The translations under genes and the position numbers were made by a program. A stretch of 64,000 nucleotides of DNA, from the NCBI GenBank assembly GCA_025656455.1, contig JAHXHS010000006.1:1-64000 (forward strand). Reading direction: 5' to 3'. Positions within the stretch are counted from its first letter, which is position 1, and each line of letters starts with the position of its first letter. This document shows, piece by piece, positions 44,475 through 53,836 of this stretch. Source of the DNA: Candidatus Thiodiazotropha sp. (ex Epidulcina cf. delphinae) (GTDB taxonomy: Bacteria; Pseudomonadota; Gammaproteobacteria; Chromatiales; Chromatiaceae). Under the pieces are notes generated by a model. The model saw nothing but the letters and a program-made list of their open reading frames with translations, made no database searches and was not told the DNA's origin.

Positions 44475-46361
44475 ATGAGGATCAAGGACAAACTACGCCT
44501 CATCATCGTCCTGACTGCGGCCATCGGGGTGATGGTGGTTGCGCTCCTGACCATGCTTTATATCCAAGACCGGCGGGTAACCCAAAGCGAGGAGGCCTTC
44601 CATCAGGTGGCGACAGCCGTCTTCGAACTGACCCTGCTCAGTAACGATGTGCTGCTCCATCCCGATGAGAAAAGGGCCCGTCGCCAGTGGCGACGGAAAC
44701 ACCAACACATCGGGGTGTTGCTGGGGAAAGTCCCGCCCGTGGAAGAGCGGATCCGCAGCGCCATCGAGCGAATGCGTGGCCATCATCGATCATTGGGTAA
44801 GGTATTCTTGCGTCTGATCGCGGCAGTGGATCAAGCCGGGACGGAAAAGACCCTGCGGAGTCAACAGAGCGAACGCCTGATCGGTCAACTGGCCGTCAAG
44901 GCCCAGGCCCTGGTGGCCGAATCGGCCGCCCTGGCCAGCATCATCCGCCTGGAGCAGGACCAACAGCGTATCCGTCTGGGCCTGATTATCATCGCTATGG
45001 TCATCCTGGTGGCGCTGTTTCTTGCCTTGTTGACCCGTCTGGTCGCACAGAGCGTGCTGCAGCCGATCCTGAGACTCAAGGAGGGAACGGAACGCATCGG
45101 CGCCGGCGACCTGGAATACCGGGTGGGCAATCCTATACGGGATGAGATCGGCGATCTGGCCCGCTCCTTCGACAGCATGACCCAGCGGCTCAAGCAAGTC
45201 ACCGCCTCAGGCGAGGCGTTGCGTGACGAAATCGAGGCCAGAAAACGAGCCGAGGCAAGGGAGGCGAGGTTCGGTCGGGTCCTGAACAGTTCATCCAACG
45301 AAATCTATATGTTCGACGCCGATAGCCTGCGCTTCCAGGACGTCAACCTGGGCGCGCGGAATAACCTGGGCTATACGCTGGATGAGCTGCAGGCGCTCGG
45401 CCCGCTCGATCTGAAACCTGGGTATACCCCGGAGAGCTTTGCCGAACTGCTGGACCCGCTGCGGCGGGAGGAGAAGAATAGCATCGTTTTCGAGACCTAT
45501 CACCGGCGCAAGGATGGGACCACCTATCCGGTGGAGGAGCGGCTGCAACTCCTGAAACAGGAGTCGCAGCCGGTCTTTATCGCTGTCATTCAGGATATAA
45601 CCGAACGCAACAGGGCCGACCACGCCTTGAAGCAGGCGACCGAACGCCTCAAGGCGTCTAACAAGGACCTGCAGGACTTTGCCTATGTGGTTTCCCATGA
45701 TCTGCGGGAGCCGCTACGCATGGTGTCGAGTTATATGCAGCTGCTGGTTCGCCGCTATGGTGAAAAACTGGGCAAGGATGCCGATGAATTTATCGGCTTT
45801 GCCGTGGATGGGGCCAACCGCATGTCGTCGATGATCGACGGACTGCTGCAGTACTCGCGGGTGGAGACCCAGGGCGAACCGCTACAGCCGCTCCAGACCG
45901 AACAGGTGTTGGACGGGGCGCTGGCCGACCTGGGGCTGGTGATCGAAGAGTGCGGAGCACAGATCAACCGCCAAACGATGCCCGAGGTGATGGCCGACCC
46001 CAGTCAGTTGGAGCGTCTGTTGCAGAACCTGATCGGCAACGCCCTCAAGTTCCGGGGCCAGGCGGCGCCGGTCATCGAGATCGGCGCCCAACCCCAGGGG
46101 GCGTTCTGGCGCTTCTCGATACGGGACAACGGCATCGGCATCGAACCTCGGCACCGCGAACACATCTTCAACATGTTTCAGCGCCTCCACGGCCGTGACG
46201 AATACCCTGGTCTGGGAATCGGCCTGGCGGTATGCAAGCGCATCGTGGAGCGGCATGGCGGCCGAATCTGGGTAGACGCCAACCCAGGCAAAGGGTCTAC
46301 CTTTAACTTTATCCTGCCAGCCCTGCCCGAAGAATCTCAAGAGACGATGGTTGATGAATAA
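44475..46361 (+). CDS. Sensor histidine kinase 1 (periplasmic sensor, HAMP, PAS)
   Basis: The 628-residue protein has TM1 at about residues 9-31, a helical periplasmic loop, TM2 at about 168-190, HAMP (to about 245), a PAS domain (about 270-380), then a DHp helix with H408 in VVSHDLREPLRM and an HATPase with NGIGIEP and [18 protein letters not shown]. The C-terminal half is of the cyanobacterial-phytochrome kinase type and is closely related to kinases 2 and 3 downstream. Its end overlaps the next gene by 8 nt. It probably senses via the lipoprotein encoded just upstream. Confidence 0.92.
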   Translation: MRIKDKLRLIIVLTAAIGVMVVALLTMLYIQDRRVTQSEEAFHQVATAVFELTLLSNDVLLHPDEKRARRQWRRKHQHIGVLLGKVPPVEERIRSAIERMRGHHRSLGKVFLRLIAAVDQAGTEKTLRSQQSERLIGQLAVKAQALVAESAALASIIRLEQDQQRIRLGLIIIAMVILVALFLALLTRLVAQSVLQPILRLKEGTERIGAGDLEYRVGNPIRDEIGDLARSFDSMTQRLKQVTASGEALRDEIEARKRAEAREARFGRVLNSSSNEIYMFDADSLRFQDVNLGARNNLGYTLDELQALGPLDLKPGYTPESFAELLDPLRREEKNSIVFETYHRRKDGTTYPVEERLQLLKQESQPVFIAVIQDITERNRADHALKQATERLKASNKDLQDFAYVVSHDLREPLRMVSSYMQLLVRRYGEKLGKDADEFIGFAVDGANRMSSMIDGLLQYSRVETQGEPLQPLQTEQVLDGALADLGLVIEECGAQINRQTMPEVMADPSQLERLLQNLIGNALKFRGQAAPVIEIGAQPQGAFWRFSIRDNGIGIEPRHREHIFNMFQRLHGRDEYPGLGIGLAVCKRIVERHGGRIWVDANPGKGSTFNFILPALPEESQETMVDE

Positions 46362-47820
46362 CCGGATAGAAACTGAACTGCCGGATTCCCGCAAGCACCG
46401 GGCCAAAGCCAAGCGATACCTGTGGAGTCTGGTATTCTCCTGGACCTTGTTGCTGGTCGCGCTCCTGAGTTGGGATTTCATCAGCATCCAATCCAACATG
46501 GAGGCATTGGCGCTCAAGGCGGCAAGGGCCAACTTCAACAAGGACCAGGCGTTTCGCCACTGGGCCGCGGGACATGGCGGAGTCTATGTCCCGGCCACCG
46601 AGTCCACGCCACCCAATCCCCATCTCACCCATCTACCGGAGCGGGATATCCGCACACCCTCGGGTAGAGCGTTGACCCTGATGAATCCGGCCTATATGGT
46701 CCGCCAGCTCAACGAAGAGTATGCCGAATGGTTCGGCGTGCAGGGACACATCACCAGCACCAAGGTGCTACGTCCGGGGAACGAGCCGGACCAGTGGGAG
46801 CGGCTCGCCCTGGCGTCGTTCGAACGGGGCGAAAAGGAGGTGGTGGCGTTCAGTGAGATCGACGGCGAACCCTACCTGCGCTTGATGCAGCCCATGATCA
46901 CCAAGCAACGCTGTCTCAAGTGTCATGGCTTTCAGGGTTACCAGGTGGGCGATGTCCGTGGCGGGGTAAGCGTCTCAATTCCCCTGGCCACCTACCTGCA
47001 ACAGAGGAACGCGACCCTATTGAGGGATGGCGTCTCGCTTGGGACCCTGTGGCTGCTGGGTATTATCGGCATGCTGGTTGTCAGCAGACGCCTGGAGCGC
47101 GATGAGATACAGCGCCGGGAGGCAGAGCGTCTGCTGCGGCGGGCCAACGAGGATCTGGATCAATACGCCCAGATCGCCTCCCATCAGTTGCAGGAGCCGC
47201 TTCGCCTCATCACCAGCTACACCCAACTGCTGAGACAGCGTTACCAGCACCGGCTGGGCAAGGACGCGGATGACTATATTCGCTATGCCGTCAGCGGCAC
47301 TGCCCGTATGCAGCAATTGATCGAGGATCTGCTGCGCTATTCCCGCCTGGGCTCCAAACAGCCTCGCCTCCTTCCCACCGATAGCCGGCTGGTGGCGGAT
47401 CAAGTGTGTGATGAACTGGCGGAAGAGATCAGAGAGAAGGGAACCGAGGTGAAACTGGGGCAGATGCCCATCGTCCCCATCGAGCCGCAGCACCTCGCGA
47501 TCCTGTTCCGATACTTGCTGGAGAATGCATTGAAGTTCCACGCTGAACACCCCCTCGTGATCCGTATCGAATGCCGCCAGGAGAAAAACGGGTTCCATTT
47601 TATGGTGCGCGATAACGGTATTGGCATAGACCCGGCCTACCATCAGCGGATTTTCAGACTGTTCGGACAACTGCATGGAGACGAGGCGTTTCCCGGCACA
47701 GGCATCGGTCTCGCCCACTGCAGAAAGCTGGTAGAACTCTACAGAGGACGGATATGGGTGGAATCCAGCCTCGGCGCGGGTGCGATATTCCACTTCACCC
47801 TGCCACCGGCGGCAGCCTAG
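46354..47820 (+). CDS. Sensor histidine kinase 2 with a CxxCH Tll0287-like sensor domain
   Basis: The 488-residue kinase has TM1 near residues 18-40, a periplasmic domain of the DUF3365/Tll0287 type with C187-L-K-C190-H191 (a covalent heme c site), TM2 near 225-245, then DHp with H277 in ASHQLQEPLRL and an HATPase ending GTGIGLAHCRKLVELY. A heme c in this domain would make it a redox or gas sensor. I use ATG 46354. An in-frame TTG at 46351 is the alternative. It overlaps kinase 1 and is followed by kinase 3 after 10 nt. Confidence 0.9.
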   Translation: MNNRIETELPDSRKHRAKAKRYLWSLVFSWTLLLVALLSWDFISIQSNMEALALKAARANFNKDQAFRHWAAGHGGVYVPATESTPPNPHLTHLPERDIRTPSGRALTLMNPAYMVRQLNEEYAEWFGVQGHITSTKVLRPGNEPDQWERLALASFERGEKEVVAFSEIDGEPYLRLMQPMITKQRCLKCHGFQGYQVGDVRGGVSVSIPLATYLQQRNATLLRDGVSLGTLWLLGIIGMLVVSRRLERDEIQRREAERLLRRANEDLDQYAQIASHQLQEPLRLITSYTQLLRQRYQHRLGKDADDYIRYAVSGTARMQQLIEDLLRYSRLGSKQPRLLPTDSRLVADQVCDELAEEIREKGTEVKLGQMPIVPIEPQHLAILFRYLLENALKFHAEHPLVIRIECRQEKNGFHFMVRDNGIGIDPAYHQRIFRLFGQLHGDEAFPGTGIGLAHCRKLVELYRGRIWVESSLGAGAIFHFTLPPAAA

Positions 47821-47830
47821 GCGTCAGAAG

Positions 47831-49780
47831 ATGAGAATCGCCACCCGTTTTATGCTGATCCTGCTGGCAACCGCCTTGATCCCGGTGCTGCTGGTGGCGT
47901 GGATCTCCGTTGAGCGCGCCAAGACCAGCATCATCCGGGTGGTGGGGGAGCATTTTAGCGAGATCGCCGACACCAAGGCGGACGCCCTGGCCCTGCTGTT
48001 GCAGGAGCGGATCCGGGAGACGCGCCGGCTGGCATCCCATGACAGCGTGATCGAGGCGCTACGGACGGCAAATGCCGCCTATGGCCCGCAGCCCATGGAG
48101 AGGATCGAGGCCATAGACCGGGCCTGGGTAGAACAGCAGGGCCGCACAGCGGTCGCCGAGCGGCTGCTTGCCGCGCCCCTGTCACTGCAGTTCAAGCACT
48201 ACCAGAAACAAGAGGTTGCACAGATCGGCGAGATCTTCCTCACCGATCGATACGGTGCTACTCAGGCAACGACAAAGCGCCTCTCCGACTACTATCAGGC
48301 CGATGAGGATTGGTGGAGCATCCCCGTGAAGCAGGGGCGTAACGGCCTGTTCATTGACGACCGGGGAATGGACGAATCCCTGAACGCCTTGGCAGTGGGG
48401 ATCTCACTCCCGGTGATGGACGGAGAAACGGTCATCGGTGTGCTGAAGATCAACTACCGGATAGACAAGATCCTCGACATCCTGACCGCCAAGGATCACC
48501 AAGCCCGTTACCTTGTCTCTTTACACCGAGCCGGCGGAGAGGTGGTGGTCGATCCCATGGCTGACCAGGGGGCCGTGGCGCCACCGTTGACCGACGTGCC
48601 CATCCGTGTCGAAGGCCGAGGCTGGGTTACCGGAACACGCGGTGATCGCGCAGTGATTGTGGGCTACAGCCGGGTGGCGATCCCCATTCACAGCCGTATT
48701 TCCCTGCCTGGGGCCGTCAAAGGCGTATCGGGGGAGCGATGGGAGCCGGCCTCCTGGTTCGTCTATGTGGAGCAGCCGCGGGAGAAGGCGCTGGCCGAGG
48801 TGGTCCTGTTTCAGCGTCTCACCCTGATTGTTGCGCTGTTTACGATTTTCATCGCCGCAGTTATCGCTCTGGCCGTGGCGCGCTCCATCTCCAAGCCGAT
48901 CCAGCGCCTCAAAGAGGGCACTGAAAGGATCGCCGCCGGTGACCTGGACCACCGGGTGGGGACCTGGGCGACAGACGAGATCGGCGACCTCTCCCGCGCC
49001 TTCGACGCCATGTCCCAACGACTGCAGCATGTGATGGCCTCACGGACGGCATTGCAGCAAGAGGTTGCCGCCCGGCGGGAGTTGGAGAGACGGCTGGCGC
49101 TGTCCAACAGAGAGCTGCAGGAGTTCGCCTATGTGATCTCCCACGACCTGCAAGAGCCGTTGCGTATGATCACCAGCTATCTCAAACTGATTGAAAAACG
49201 CTATCAGGGAGCGCTGGATGTCGATGCCGACGAGTTCATCGACTTTGCCGTCGATGGAGCGGAGCGCATGTCAACCATGATCGACGGTCTGTTACAGTAC
49301 TCGCGGGTGGAGACCCAGGGCGCTCCGTTCCAGTCCATGGAACTGAGTTCGGCGGTCAGCAATGCCCTGGCCAATCTCAAGGTGCAGATCGACGAGAGTG
49401 GCGCCGCCATTGAGATCGGCGCCCTGCCCAGGGTCATGGTTGACCCCATGCAGATAACCAGGCTGCTGCAGAATCTGCTCAGCAACGCGATCAAGTTTCA
49501 TGGATCTGAGCCGATAAAAGTAAGTATCAATGCCGAACGACAAGGGAGTGAGTGGGTCATTTCTGTCAAAGACAACGGAATCGGTATCTCAGTGGAAGAC
49601 AGCAGCAGGGTCTTTGTTGTGTTTCAGCGTCTTCACACTCACCAGGAGTATCCGGGAACCGGCATCGGACTGGCTGTGTGCAAACGAATCGTGGAACGTC
49701 ACGGCGGCCGCATCTGGCTGAAGTCCGCAGCGGAAGAAGGGAGTGAATTCCTGTTTACCCTACCGATCGGAGAGAAATAA
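47831..49780 (+). CDS. Sensor histidine kinase 3 (Cache-like sensor, HAMP)
   Basis: The 649-residue kinase has TM1 (about residues 7-26), a large periplasmic sensor of about 300 residues with Cache-like features ([30 protein letters not shown], then a DDRGMDES segment), TM2 near 335-355, HAMP, and DHp/HATPase with H438 in [15 protein letters not shown] and kinase regions are very close to kinase 1 (for example [12 protein letters not shown], and [13 protein letters not shown]), pointing to duplication. ATG 47831 is chosen over an upstream ATG inside kinase 2. The response regulator follows after 2 nt. Confidence 0.92.
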   Translation: MRIATRFMLILLATALIPVLLVAWISVERAKTSIIRVVGEHFSEIADTKADALALLLQERIRETRRLASHDSVIEALRTANAAYGPQPMERIEAIDRAWVEQQGRTAVAERLLAAPLSLQFKHYQKQEVAQIGEIFLTDRYGATQATTKRLSDYYQADEDWWSIPVKQGRNGLFIDDRGMDESLNALAVGISLPVMDGETVIGVLKINYRIDKILDILTAKDHQARYLVSLHRAGGEVVVDPMADQGAVAPPLTDVPIRVEGRGWVTGTRGDRAVIVGYSRVAIPIHSRISLPGAVKGVSGERWEPASWFVYVEQPREKALAEVVLFQRLTLIVALFTIFIAAVIALAVARSISKPIQRLKEGTERIAAGDLDHRVGTWATDEIGDLSRAFDAMSQRLQHVMASRTALQQEVAARRELERRLALSNRELQEFAYVISHDLQEPLRMITSYLKLIEKRYQGALDVDADEFIDFAVDGAERMSTMIDGLLQYSRVETQGAPFQSMELSSAVSNALANLKVQIDESGAAIEIGALPRVMVDPMQITRLLQNLLSNAIKFHGSEPIKVSINAERQGSEWVISVKDNGIGISVEDSSRVFVVFQRLHTHQEYPGTGIGLAVCKRIVERHGGRIWLKSAAEEGSEFLFTLPIGEK

Positions 49781-49782
49781 CC

Positions 49783-50235
49783 ATGGTCCAGCATGTCGCA
49801 CATCCTGTTGAAATCCTGCTGGTGGAGGACAATCCAGGGGATGCCCGCCTGGCCCAGGAGGGGATGAAGGAAGGCAAGATACTCAATCACCTCTCCATCG
49901 TCTCCGACGGTGAGCAGGCGATGGACTTCCTGTGCCAGGAAGGGGAGTACGCGGAGGCACCTCGCCCTGACCTGATCCTGCTCGACCTCAATCTGCCGAA
50001 AAAGGACGGGCGGGAAGTGTTGGCCGAGATCAAAGCCAACCCGCGACTGAAACGCATCCCGGTGGTGATCCTGACCATGTCGAAAGCGGAAGAGGATATC
50101 CTGCGCGCCTATGACCTGCACGCCAACTGCTACATATCCAAACCCATTGACCTGGAGAAGTTTATCGCTGTGGTCAACGCCATCGAGCAATTCTGGTTCA
50201 CCATCGTACAACTGCCGATGGACGGCGAGAAGTGA
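49783..50235 (+). CDS. Single-domain response regulator, Rcp1-like
   Basis: The 150-residue protein is a receiver only: [15 protein letters not shown] at the N-terminus, phospho-acceptor Asp in [14 protein letters not shown] in VVILTMSK and K in ISKPIDL. This NPGDARL type is the usual partner of phytochrome-class kinases such as the three upstream. With no output domain it must act by protein contact or as a phosphate relay. Confidence 0.92.
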   Translation: MVQHVAHPVEILLVEDNPGDARLAQEGMKEGKILNHLSIVSDGEQAMDFLCQEGEYAEAPRPDLILLDLNLPKKDGREVLAEIKANPRLKRIPVVILTMSKAEEDILRAYDLHANCYISKPIDLEKFIAVVNAIEQFWFTIVQLPMDGEK

Positions 50236-50356
50236 TCTGCAGGGTGCTCAATTGCAGGAGAACTGTCGATAGACGAGTCGGCATGGAGGAATGGCGGCCC
50301 CCGCAACACAAGACCGGAATTTCGGGAGGTAGAATAGAAGCGGACAACCGACGGCG

Positions 50357-51334
50357 ATGATTAAAGAGCGACTCAACATACTGCTGGTGGAAGACAATCC
50401 GGGGGATGCCCGGTTGATCCGTGAGTATCTGACGGAGGCAGCGGAGCCGATCGACAAGCTGGTACTGGCAAAGCGCCTGTCCGAAGCGATCGACGCCTTG
50501 TCCGCGCATGCGTTCGATGCCGTTCTGCTGGATCTCTCCCTGCCCGACAGCAAGGGCCTGGACACCATCAACCGGATGCGCAGCAGTTCGCCCGAGCTTG
50601 CGGTCATCATCCTGACCGGAAACAAGGATGAGCAACTGGCCCTGGATGCCGTTCACTACGGCGCCCAGGACTATCTGATCAAGGACGATATCAACGGCAA
50701 CCTTCTCAGCCGCGCCATCCGTTACGCCGTCGAGCGCCAGAGCTACGTCAAACTGCAGCACAATATCCTGGTGCAGGCCATCGAAATGATGACCTTTATC
50801 GTCGACAAACGAGACCCCTATACCGCCGGTCACCAGAAGCGGGTGGCGGATATCGCCAAGGCCATCGCCCAGGAGATGGCCTGTCCGCAAACGGTCATCG
50901 AGGGCATTCATCTGGGGGGACTGATCCACGATATCGGCAAGATCTCCATCCCGGCGGAGATTCTCAGCCGGCCGGGAAGCCTTACCGAAGTGGAATGGCT
51001 GCTGATTCAGGAGCATCCCCGGGAGGGTTCCGACATCATCCGCAATATCCAATTCCCCTGGCCGGTGGCGGATATGGTAATGCAGCACCATGAACGCCAT
51101 GACGGCTCAGGCTACCCCAATGGCCTCAAAGGTGACGAGATCATCCTCGAGGCACAGATCCTGGCGGTGGCGGATGTCATCGAGGCGATGTCTTCCCACC
51201 GCCCCTATCGTCCTGCCCGCGGCTTGGACGCCGCCCTGAATGAGATCGAGAGACAGCGGGGCAAACTGTTCAAGGCGGATATCGTCGATATGGCGCTGCG
51301 CTTGTTCAGAGAGAAGGGATTCGTTATCGACTGA
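50357..51334 (+). CDS. Receiver-HD-GYP protein (c-di-GMP phosphodiesterase)
   Basis: The 325-residue protein joins a receiver of the same NPGDARL type (Asp in AVLLDLSLPDSKG, K in YLIKDD) to an HD-GYP domain with H191-D192 in LIHDIGK and the signature HHERHDGSGYPNGL near residues 239-252. HD-GYP enzymes hydrolyse cyclic di-GMP, and all signature residues are present. It ends the signalling island 121 bp after the single-domain regulator and is the only obvious catalytic output there. Confidence 0.93.
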   Translation: MIKERLNILLVEDNPGDARLIREYLTEAAEPIDKLVLAKRLSEAIDALSAHAFDAVLLDLSLPDSKGLDTINRMRSSSPELAVIILTGNKDEQLALDAVHYGAQDYLIKDDINGNLLSRAIRYAVERQSYVKLQHNILVQAIEMMTFIVDKRDPYTAGHQKRVADIAKAIAQEMACPQTVIEGIHLGGLIHDIGKISIPAEILSRPGSLTEVEWLLIQEHPREGSDIIRNIQFPWPVADMVMQHHERHDGSGYPNGLKGDEIILEAQILAVADVIEAMSSHRPYRPARGLDAALNEIERQRGKLFKADIVDMALRLFREKGFVID

Positions 51335-51894
51335 CCGCAACTTGGTATTGAGACCAACCGGCACAGGGAAAGTCAATGTTCTAACTTCTGGCAGACGGCT
51401 CTTCTCCTATCCGGGTGGGTAAAAAGGTCAGGTGCAACAGACCCTATCAAGCCAGATTTGTCCGCCAATAAACGCGAATCAACGCAAATTTGCTGTGAGT
51501 GACCTCATACCCTGGTTCCGCTTATCCGCTGTTCGCCCTGGCGGGTCATCCCGGAAAAATAGTGCATGGCTGCAGCGTTTACGGAGCAAAGGCTGGAATC
51601 CGGTCCGCCTGGTGAGAAATGCGGGTTAAACCTGCCTGGGGCACGCGGTGGAAAGCGATTTTTGCCAAGCCCTGAAGCCTCTTCAAGACCTTGCATCTCT
51701 GGCAAGAGAGATTTTTCCGTGATTGAAAACCCTCAAGGCAGGGAACAGGATGAATTATTCGCATTTGCGTTAATTTGCGTTCATTCGCGGACAATCATCT
51801 TTTAGTTAAAGTGTTGAGCCCTGATGATTGGTATGATCTACCCACTCGATCAGGGGAAGAGCCCTGGTATACTATTGCCGCCAAGGAACGCAAG
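51335..51894. other. 560-bp gap dominated by interspersed repeats
   Basis: No gene before 51895. It contains a TTTGCGTT repeat in reverse at 51460-51490, a repeat shared with 14905 and 40748 at 51547-51599, a CCTGGTGAGAAATGCGGGTTA end at 51600-51628, and a forward TTTGCGTT repeat at 51761-51792. The two TTTGCGTT copies are inverted and bracket the other two. Confidence 0.65.
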
Positions 51895-52257
51895 ATGAAA
51901 AAAGAGAAACTGCAACAACACCTATCCACCCTGAAGGGATCCGAAGGAAGTTACTCTTTCGGCCCGGAGGCATTGGTGTTCAAGGTGATGCATAAAATGT
52001 TCGCGCTCATCTCCCAAAAAGAGACCCCGCCGAGAGTGACCCTTAAATGCCCGCCCGCGGACGCGGAAGTGCTGGTTGCCCAATACGCATCCGTCATACC
52101 GGGCTATCACATGAACAAAAGGCACTGGATCACCATCTCCCTGGCGGGTGAACTGCCTGATGAGATGCTTATAGACCTGGCTAATGGTTCATACGAATTG
52201 GTCGTTGGTCAACTATCCAAGGCAGACAAGGAAAGACTTCAAAGGCAAACTCGATAG
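51895..52257 (+). CDS. MmcQ/YjbR-family small protein
   Basis: The 120-residue protein has the family pattern: SFGPEALVFKVMHKMFALIS, LKCPPADAEVL, PGYHMNKRHWITISLAGELP, and a C-terminal SYELVVGQL. The fold is CyaY-like and DNA-binding is suspected for the family, but its role is not established. I start at ATG 51895, with aagga upstream. The longer frame to 51775 would be encoded by repeat DNA. Confidence 0.88.
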   Translation: MKKEKLQQHLSTLKGSEGSYSFGPEALVFKVMHKMFALISQKETPPRVTLKCPPADAEVLVAQYASVIPGYHMNKRHWITISLAGELPDEMLIDLANGSYELVVGQLSKADKERLQRQTR

Positions 52258-52314
52258 GCAGGGCTTCGCTACCCAGTAAATACCGCACGAATCTCAAATC
52301 ATGAAGGGAATCAT

Positions 52315-52743
52315 ATGATCATAAAGGAATATCTCTCATCTTCTCTTATTGTTTTACTACTATTCGGGATTTCGGATACGATCCACGCCAGGAATTGCAA
52401 AAAGGGCAAGCCTTGCGGGAAGGCCTGTATCGCATTGGATAAAACCTGCCGCATCGGCGCCGGCGGCGCTGGTAATATGAACAGGGGTTCAGCGCGCTCC
52501 GCTAAGACACCGTCATCCATTAAAGACTCAACCCTGCGCAAATCCAGGCTTAGGCTTCCCAAACTCTATATCGTCACGGCCAGATCCGTCGAGGCAAAGG
52601 ATTCGCCCTACTCGGATGAGACAACAGGACGCTTCAAGGAGGGTCAGACGGTATTCGTCTACGAAACCTTCGATTCCTGGGCGCGGCTCTCGAATATGCA
52701 ACCGCAACAGTGGGTAAGGCTGGAGCATTTACAGTTGAAATGA
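52315..52743 (+). CDS. Secreted SH3-domain protein with a short Cys-rich motif
   Basis: The 142-residue product has a signal peptide (cleavage near HA-RN, residue 25), then CKKGKPCGKACIALDKTC, with four cysteines at residues about 28-46, a low-complexity linker and a C-terminal bacterial SH3-like domain (about 80-142: LYIVTARSVEAKDSPYS to WVRLEHLQLK). The Cys motif resembles short calcium- or metal-binding loops seen in other secreted proteobacterial proteins, but I cannot name a family. SH3 domains of this type usually bind cell-wall peptides. Good ribosome binding site (gaaggga). Confidence 0.8.
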   Translation: MIIKEYLSSSLIVLLLFGISDTIHARNCKKGKPCGKACIALDKTCRIGAGGAGNMNRGSARSAKTPSSIKDSTLRKSRLRLPKLYIVTARSVEAKDSPYSDETTGRFKEGQTVFVYETFDSWARLSNMQPQQWVRLEHLQLK

Positions 52744-52842
52744 TTTTCGCTTGGGTGGAGCATACGATGAGCTGTGAAAGGTAAACCACCGCTCTTTTGA
52801 ACACGGATTGATTTCTGATCCTATCCTTTGTTGAATAAAAGC

Positions 52843-53337
52843 ATGAGCATTGCCGACCGCTATCAAATCGTTTCAGCCGATGCCACTCACTTCAATGGTA
52901 TTGTGCAACTGATCCAATCCCCTGAGGAGCTGTTCCTGATCCACCCAAGCGGAACCTGGCCATTCGATATCGCCCAGTTGCAACAGCTCAGCCAAGAGCG
53001 CAGTAATTTCACTGTTGTCATGGACCAAGACACGATCATCGGTTTTGCCGATCTTTATAGAAACCTGGCCGGTGACAAGCTCTTTATCGGCAATGTCGTG
53101 GTTTCGGACAACTATCGAGGCCAGGGCGTGGGCCGACAACTCATTTGTCACATGTGCGACATCATATTCGATCGATATGCACCCGAAGTGCATATTTCGG
53201 TTTTCAGTTTCAATACACCGGCGCTACTGCTCTATGCCTCGCTGGGCTTCAAGCCCTACGATCTCGAACGACGCAGGATGCCGAACGGCGATTTTTCTGC
53301 CTTGATCCATATGCGTCTCTACAGAAGGACCTGGTAA
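52843..53337 (+). CDS. GNAT-family N-acetyltransferase
   Basis: The 164-residue protein has the acetyl-CoA motif A VVSDNYRGQGVGRQLI (Q/RxxGxG/A) and motif B SFNTPALLLYASLGFKPYDLE. The substrate is unknown. I start at ATG 52843. A TTG 15 nt upstream is possible, and neither has a strong ribosome binding site. Confidence 0.9.
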   Translation: MSIADRYQIVSADATHFNGIVQLIQSPEELFLIHPSGTWPFDIAQLQQLSQERSNFTVVMDQDTIIGFADLYRNLAGDKLFIGNVVVSDNYRGQGVGRQLICHMCDIIFDRYAPEVHISVFSFNTPALLLYASLGFKPYDLERRRMPNGDFSALIHMRLYRRTW

Positions 53338-53836
53338 AGTCATGAAAACAAAGCGCGAAACGGCTTTCCTGAGAGTTTTGGAAATAAATCGTCCGCGAAT
53401 TAACGCAAATGGTTTCACCATTTATGACGAGGTATATCTGAACCTGTGAATCCTGGGAACTCACATACCGACTTGATCCGGAAACAAGCAAGCATTTCGT
53501 TATTAATCCGAAGGATTGATAAATTTGCGGTGATTGGCGTTCATTTGCGGCCAATTAACCTTTCTACCGATGACCGGAATAGCCGTATTTAGTTTCGTAG
53601 GGTGCGGCCCTGCCGCACCGTAACTTGAAGCCCTGGAACCCAAGGTATTGGGTCAGGGGGCCACGAAGTGAAGAAACCCGTCATAGCAAACAGGAGTGCA
53701 ACCCAGCATGGTGCGGCAGGGCCGCACCCTACGCCCTGTTCACATTGTGCGATCCCACATAGAACATGGGAACGAGTTAAATTTGAACGCCGAAACTTGA
53801 GTTATGATCTCTGCAAGAACCCCTTAAAACCAAGCA
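53338..53836. repeat. 499-bp gene-poor stretch with paired repeats
   Basis: It holds TTTGCGTT repeats at 53391-53410 (reverse) and 53523-53552 (forward), and GTAGGGTGCGGC palindromes at 53597-53620 and inverted at 53708-53733. The open frame at 53668 encodes repeat sequence and is not accepted as a gene. Confidence 0.7.
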
